DNA of 64,000 nucleotides, taken from assembly GCF_900105495.1 (NCBI RefSeq), contig NZ_FNTF01000002.1:5720001-5784000 (forward strand), given 5' to 3'. Source of the stretch: Pseudomonas frederiksbergensis (GTDB lineage: Bacteria; Pseudomonadota; Gammaproteobacteria; Pseudomonadales; Pseudomonadaceae). Numbering within the stretch: the stretch's first letter is position 1; every line of letters starts with the position of its first letter. Positions 63,741 through 64,000 of this stretch are shown piece after piece. A model generated the notes under the pieces. It did no database searches and was not told the DNA's origin. It saw nothing but the letters and a program-made list of their open reading frames with translations. A program made the position numbers and the translations under genes.

Positions 63741-64000
63741 ATGGAAGTTACCCGACTAGCCATTCCCCTAATACTCTCCAGATTTGGCGAGATGACCGTA
63801 TCATTATTTTATTTTTCATTTATCGGGCACTTTATAATTAGCTCTCTCAGCCATGCATCATTCGCATGGGCGTTAACTTCCTTTCTAACAGTCGTTGGCA
63901 TTGGCTTTTTTTCAACATCGTTGATGAAGATAGCTGGATCCACTGACCTAAATACGAAAAGCGTTGAACTTGATTTAGTTATCTCCTTCAGGTTTGCATT
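63741..64000 (+). CDS. MATE-type transporter, N-terminal fragment (cut by window end)
   Basis: 86 codons visible, no stop before the edge. MEVTRLAIPLILSRFGEMTVSLFYFSFIGHFI is like the first helix of MATE multidrug/metabolite exporters, followed by a second helix FAWALTSFLTVVGIGFFSTSLM. Same low-GC composition as the previous gene. An exporter next to a nucleotidyltransferase suggests a small-molecule gene cluster (inference). Confidence 0.6.
   Translation, partial: MEVTRLAIPLILSRFGEMTVSLFYFSFIGHFIISSLSHASFAWALTSFLTVVGIGFFSTSLMKIAGSTDLNTKSVELDLVISFRFA

Overview
The window is chromosomal DNA of a Pseudomonas, most likely from the P. fluorescens complex. The evidence is the gene set and gene order: amrZ beside a phn gene, rsmA-lysC-alaS, the arginine succinyltransferase operon beside aotJQMOP-argR, and acs. 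High GC, CCA-encoded tRNAs and many REP/REPIN palindromes of the fluorescens type agree with this. No rRNA, CRISPR array, insertion sequence or integrase was found.

Layout. 1-4.9 kb: two small membrane ORFs, phnN, amrZ, mgtE, a secreted DUF4124-like protein, two identical tRNA-Arg(ACG), tRNA-Ser(GCT) and rsmA/csrA. 5-11.1 kb: lysC, alaS, ltaE, then an FMN riboswitch controlling a second lumazine synthase. 11.3-19.2 kb: the arginine succinyltransferase operon aruC-aruF-aruG-astD-astB-small His-rich protein-astE (minus strand), with REPINs inside it and two ArgR half-sites before aruC. 19.4-24.3 kb: a 1621-residue leucine-rich-repeat protein with an internal duplication, lying between aruC and argR. 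24.3-29.7 kb: argR and the arginine/ornithine ABC importer aotJ-Q-M-O-P. Uptake (aot), sensing (ArgR) and degradation (aru/ast) of arginine are therefore one physical block. 30.4-32.4 kb: acs.

32.7-44.5 kb is a patchwork: two small secreted proteins (one of 13-residue repeats), nrdB, an AT-richer pair of unknown genes, an HNH nuclease, an orphan arsA with a periplasmic partner, an unknown protein with a possible zinc site, a DUF6933 protein, a TauE/SafE exporter with a divergent AraC regulator, a small XRE regulator behind a LexA box, and a higBA-type toxin-antitoxin pair with an apparently leaderless toxin mRNA.

44.5-62.3 kb: regulators and metabolism. MBL hydrolase/TetR, DUF1003 protein, LysR with a glutamine-amidotransferase-like protein and an ABM monooxygenase, glpQ, PepSY protein, GAF histidine kinase, chemotaxis receptor, ZntB-like transporter, Pit phosphate transporter, PACE efflux pump with divergent LysR, an ECF42-type sigma factor with YCII and SnoaL-like partners, a GNAT and a PPOX flavoprotein. 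From about 62.3 kb base composition drops sharply: an unrecognised nucleotidyltransferase-like gene and the start of a MATE-type transporter mark an acquired cluster that runs off the right edge.

The strongest candidates for something undescribed are the duplicated LRR protein at the arginine locus, the low-GC nucleotidyltransferase/MATE cluster, the orphan ArsA unit, and the amidotransferase-like protein whose catalytic His is Gln.
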